A stretch of DNA of 64,000 nucleotides, taken from positions 10,912,690 to 10,976,689 of the forward strand of contig NC_092092.1 in the NCBI RefSeq assembly GCF_045679555.1, in the 5' to 3' direction. Made by a program: the position numbers and the translations under genes. The stretch is from Salvelinus alpinus (lineage: Eukaryota > Chordata > Actinopteri > Salmoniformes > Salmonidae). Below are positions 24,380 to 64,000 of the stretch, piece after piece. Positions within the stretch are counted from its first letter, which is position 1. Each line of letters starts with the position of its first letter. The notes beneath the pieces were generated by a model that saw only the letters and a program-made list of their open reading frames with translations, ran no database searches and was not told the origin of the DNA.

Positions 24380-26801
24380 AAATGTACATTGTGTATAGTA
24401 AAAACATTTATTTTAACAAGTTTTGTACCTACATTAATCAAAAAAGTACAGCATATTTAATAATTTTACAAATTCTTCATAAAAAATATATTTCTGTACA
24501 AAAACATTTTCTTTTGCACCTACTTCAAGTCAGCAGCACGTGATATCCCGATGTTGTAAAATGGAATGATATTAAATTGAATGCAGTTATACACCTCTTT
24601 AGTTGGGAAACCATTTTACAGATGTTGAAAGAAAAACGTTATTGCAGCAAGCCCAAAGGAAGGCAAAATGTGGATTAAAAGCAGTGGGTCTTACATCAAA
24701 ATGGTTACAAAGAAAGGGGATGATTTGATTAAATTCTGTCTTAACTCTATTTATTGAAACCACTGCCGTATAGTGCGTAGGTGTGTAATGAACACTAGGT
24801 TTAATTTGAAATGTAAAAAGTTAAATAGTTTGTAGAAAAATTATGGAAATTAAAATGCTTCTGATTTTCCAAACATACTTCACACATAAAATGCATCATA
24901 CTCAGGGGAATTTTAGTTGTGCTACTATGGCCACAAATATAACAGATATGAAATGGAATCTGATATCTCACAAGATTATAATACACATTTTGTCACTGGT
25001 GCATTGATCTCTAAGCAAGTGCATATGATAACAGATTTCGAAAAGCCAAGCTAAGATAGTTCATCAACTGTAAGTTTTGAACATTATTTGTGAATACATG
25101 CATAACCAAAATTATTAGGAAAAACAACAAGCTAATCTCTGACTTTGGAATCACAGTGTACTGTATGCATTCAAGTAGCCTTAGCGTTGTAATAGGTCAT
25201 TTGTAACTGTGACAGCTTTTGAATTGAATAAGGCAGTGTTTCCTGGAGTGTAAGTAAGTAGTCTGTGTTCAATTCATCATCATTGACTCAATACCCTTAA
25301 GGATAGGAGGGACATATCATAAAGGGAGAAAAACTGATTATTAAGACTAGCTTCTAAACGACCAGCTCATGCCACTGCTAAAGAAGGATTGCTATCCAAC
25401 TTGATTCCCCACCTTGCCTTAAGTAGGCCTACCAAAACAAGGTTGTGTGTCAAACAGTTGAGTTGAGTTAAACATGGCATATTCGTATGGCACATTTAAA
25501 AAAAAATACACTTCTGCATTAAAACTGTGATTTAAAGCAAGGGCAGCATTTATGAAAAATAAAATTTTTATTAGTTCCAGTACTGTAGAGTAGAAAAATG
25601 ACGTCCTTCTGCGCAAGAGGTATATTTGAAACGTAAGCAAATTTGCAGCAAGACCACAAGATAGGACTGCCAACTGTTGTCTAGTGTTCCGAATGTTGAC
25701 AATGTTCAATGCCTGGGGTAATGTGAAATAAACTACAATATAAACAGCAACCTGATGATCGACGATACAAACAAACATTCATGATTAACATGCATGATAC
25801 ATACTGTAAGTATTTGATGCAATTTACAGTATACAACAATATTGAACATTGTTGTTTTTTCAGAGTAGATGAGCCAGATCAGTTTGCTCTGCAGTAATAT
25901 TGATCTGTGAATAAAATTAAATATCATTCACGATTGCATGTACACCAGTTGCTCCTTAATTGATATTTGTGGATAAAAAGTAAGGAGGGTATTCCATACA
26001 TTTATTTGCAAAACTAATATTGAAAATAAAATAAGCATCTCTATTGATAAACAGTAGCATGACATTATGCTCCCTGTGGATATGGAAATATACTGTATGC
26101 TTATCTACAAATGGTCAAAAACCCTGTACGTCATTTTTCAGTTAGTTTGAAAATTCCTCTTTTGCCTCATTTCATACCCATTCATAACACACTAGTGCAA
26201 AATTTGTGCGATAAAGTTTTTCAACACAACAGCTGAGCGAGTTCCTAGATTAGATAGCCATGTTCTCCTGCGAGACAGTTGTAGTTTATAGCATATGTTC
26301 CCTTTATTGGAGAAGTCTGGCAAGGAATGAGCAGCAACACGTTCAAAGTTGCTTCCTCCTTTGTGGTACATCTTCACTGAAGAAAACACTTTTTATCAAC
26401 AATTATGTGGCTTTTCAAGACACTTTAGTATTTCCCCAAGGAGGGCCTTTGGGGGGAAAAAGACAGAAAAAAAGAAAAACGGAGAATGAAAACAACTTTC
26501 ATCCTGCAAAGAGCCATAAAAAGCAGAACTCCTTGATCCTAGAGATAATCGTCTCTGCTTTATTTTCCTGGCCACATACATGATCACTGCTCCATAGAAC
26601 ACCAATAGTTGTCGTTTTATTTTGTGGTGGCAAGTCCATATAAAATTGTCATTGATTTTAAATGGTGTATTTTATCTTCTCCACAGAGAGGTTATAACGT
26701 GATGAGTTCAAAGAAATATTGGCATCTGTCGAAAAAATAAGATACTGCTTACCACAAGAGGTATGGCTGTAAAAGCCAGTCCAATGTTGGTGATAAGAGG
26801 G
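24380..26801 (-). other. csmd1: Likely long 3' UTR of csmd1
   Basis: Downstream of the stop codon (26804-26802) is about 2.4 kb of AT-rich DNA with no mobile element that I can recognise, in contrast to every other stretch of this size in the window. Candidate poly(A) signals (aataaa on the minus strand) occur at 26006-26001, 25572-25567 and 24412-24407. I place the end near 24380 after the last of these, but in AT-rich DNA such hexamers arise by chance. Short ORFs here (25419-25778 and 24801-24986, both minus) look like chance. Confidence 0.5.
24407..24412 (-). terminator. csmd1: Candidate poly(A) signal of csmd1
   Basis: This minus-strand aataaa is the farthest candidate before repeat-bearing DNA resumes at 23911. 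Upstream alternatives at 25572 and 26006 are equally good by sequence, so the choice is a guess. 3' RACE would decide. Confidence 0.3.
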
Positions 26802-62631
<35,830 letters not shown>

Positions 62632-62879
62632 CTGCCAATGGAAAGATATGAAAATATAAAAATTATACTCTCATCAAACGATAATTTCTCAACCTGCAAC
62701 TGTTTATTCAAATCAGAATTTCATCTTCCAAAGCAACAGGAACATCTACAAAAGCAACAAAGCAACATATTTTGAGAACAATTCAAGCTAGTAGATGTCT
62801 TCATAGTTCCAGTAAAATCAGTGGGACCAATTAGGCTGTTTTCTTGTCGAATTTGATCACAACCTTACGTTTAAGTTGG

Positions 62880-63750
62880 ATTAGTGGAGCAGGTTGAGAG
62901 CTTCAAGTTCCTTGGTGTCCACATCACCAACAAACTAACATGGTCCAAGCACACCAAGTAGTGCATACAGCCCAGTACATAACTGGGACCAAGCTTCCTG
63001 CCATCCAGGACCTCTACACCAGGCGGTGTCAGAGGATGGCTCTAAAAATTGTCAAAGACTCCAGCCACCTTAGTCATAGACTATTCTGTCTGCTACCGTA
63101 CGGCAAGCGGTACCGGAGTGCCAAGTCTAGGTCCAAGAGGCTTCTAAACAGCTTCTACCCCCAAGATATAAGACTCCAGAACATCTAATCAAATGGCTAC
63201 CCAGACTATTTGCATTACCCCCCCCCCCCCCCCCCTTACACCGCTGCTACTCTCTGTTGTTATCGTCTATGTGTAACCGATGCGAAATGGATAGCTAGTT
63301 AGCGGTGGTGCGCGCTAATAGCGTTTCAATCGGTGACGTCATTCGCTTTGAGACCTTGAAGTAGTGGTTCCCCTTGCTCTTCAAGGGCCGCGGCTTTTGT
63401 GGAGCGATGGGTAACGATGCTTCGTGGGTGACTGTTGTTGATGTGTGCAGAGGGTCCCTGGTTCGCGCCCGGGGCGAGGGGACGGACTAAAGTTATACTG
63501 TTACATGTGCATAGTTACTTTAATAACTCAACTAACCGGTGCCCCCGCACATTGACTTTGTACCGGTACCCCCCTGTGTATAGTCTCGCTATTGTTATTT
63601 TACTGTTGCTCTTTAATTACGTGTTACTTTTATTTCTTATTCTTACTCTTATTTTTTGTTAAACTGTATTGTTGGTTAGGGGCTCATACGTAAGCATTTC
63701 ACTGTAATGTTGTTGTTCGGCGCATGTGACTAATAACATTTGATTTGATT
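62880..63750 (+). mobile_element. LINE 3' end, with a SINE inside
   Basis: Same LINE family as at 2459 and 14405, in plus orientation. The C-terminal coding piece (62940-63188: AQYITGTKLPAIQDLYTRRC, then RLFCLLPYGKRYRSAKSRSK, RLLNSFYPQDIRLQNI) is followed by a 3' UTR with a poly-C run at about 63220-63235, the SINE at 63273, gtaagcatttcactgtaatg, and the end catttgatttgatt. The piece upstream is cut off at about 62880. Confidence 0.85.
63273..63504 (+). mobile_element. Short interspersed repeat with gtaac ends, second copy
   Basis: Begins gtaaccgatgcgaaatggat and ends agttatactgttac, flanked by atgt on each side. It contains tggatagctagttagcgg and ggttcgcgcccggg. It matches 14619-14853 in reverse orientation and sits in the same LINE family. 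Confidence 0.8.
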
Positions 63751-64000
63751 AAACAGAGAAGCCAGAATCCTCCACTGCCTCTCCATGACCTTAAGAACAG
63801 CTGAATGGATTACTCTCAGCACTTACAGAAATTATGGCACATAATTAGTAGACACTATGGACACTTCTCATCACAGGAGTGTTCTGTGTTCTGACTATAG
63901 TGGCCTTGTGTCTCAAATGGGAGGGATAAAGAGGCAGTAAGCAAAGTATGTACCTATGCTGTTAGTATGTACCAACTATTAGAGTACAATGGAAACCAGA
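63751..64000. other. csmd1 intron, nothing recognised
   Basis: Upstream csmd1 intron running off the window; no exon is seen. Confidence 0.4.

Noticed and set aside
25419..25778. 119-codon minus ORF in the putative 3' UTR
   Set aside because: No similarity, AT-rich composition, and position downstream of the csmd1 stop; chance ORF.

Overview
This is vertebrate nuclear DNA, almost certainly from a salmonid fish (trout, salmon or charr). Spliced exons with GT-AG borders are scattered over 36 kb. The DNA between them is packed with repeats typical of salmonids: many Tc1-like transposons (one related to the lineage from which Sleeping Beauty was rebuilt), hAT-type elements, tRNA-derived SINEs, LINE tails, Ty3/gypsy-class LTR elements and minisatellites. 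I see no bacterial gene organisation.

The one host gene is on the minus strand: the 3' end of csmd1 (CUB and Sushi multiple domains 1). Twenty-one coding exons run from 62631 down to the stop codon at 26802. They encode 14 sushi (CCP) domains (12 whole single-exon, one split over two exons, one more single-exon), a juxtamembrane region, one transmembrane helix and a short cytoplasmic tail with an NPxY motif and a C-terminal TVV. All exon phases agree and the coding length is 3242 nt (2 nt + 1080 codons including stop), so this part looks intact. The 5' part (CUB-sushi repeats) lies beyond 64000. A repeat-free, AT-rich block at about 24400-26801 is the likely 3' UTR.

Layout: 1-7400 holds a Tc1 with a SINE inside it, then an old hAT element with 8-bp target duplications, split by a LINE. 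7400-10960 is a palindrome-rich block followed by a 3.35-kb minisatellite of 23-bp units. 11768-12292 is a probable solo LTR with an internal minisatellite. 14405-22210 is a three-level nest: a LINE holding a decayed gypsy element, which holds a Tc1. 23334-23911 is a small hAT element. The csmd1 introns then carry: a Tc1 holding a SINE, a solo LTR, a LINE tail and a CCGATT-ended repeat (32.2-35.7 kb); a Sleeping Beauty-like relic (41.6-43.1 kb); a Tc1-in-Tc1-with-LINE nest (47.3-49.9 kb); a young non-autonomous LTR retrotransposon with near-identical LTRs (55.5-58.2 kb); and several MITEs and SINEs.

I found no convincing new multi-gene system. The points of most interest are structural: repeats ending about 20 bp from csmd1 splice donors at three exons; a dated LTR insertion whose empty site exists as a paralogous repeat copy in the same gene; a 52-bp inverted patch copied into a SINE; a Tc1 with mismatched ends; and a minisatellite whose 23-bp unit leaves all three plus-strand frames open and so yields false ORFs. 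Repeat-family names are from pattern recognition only; no database search was possible.
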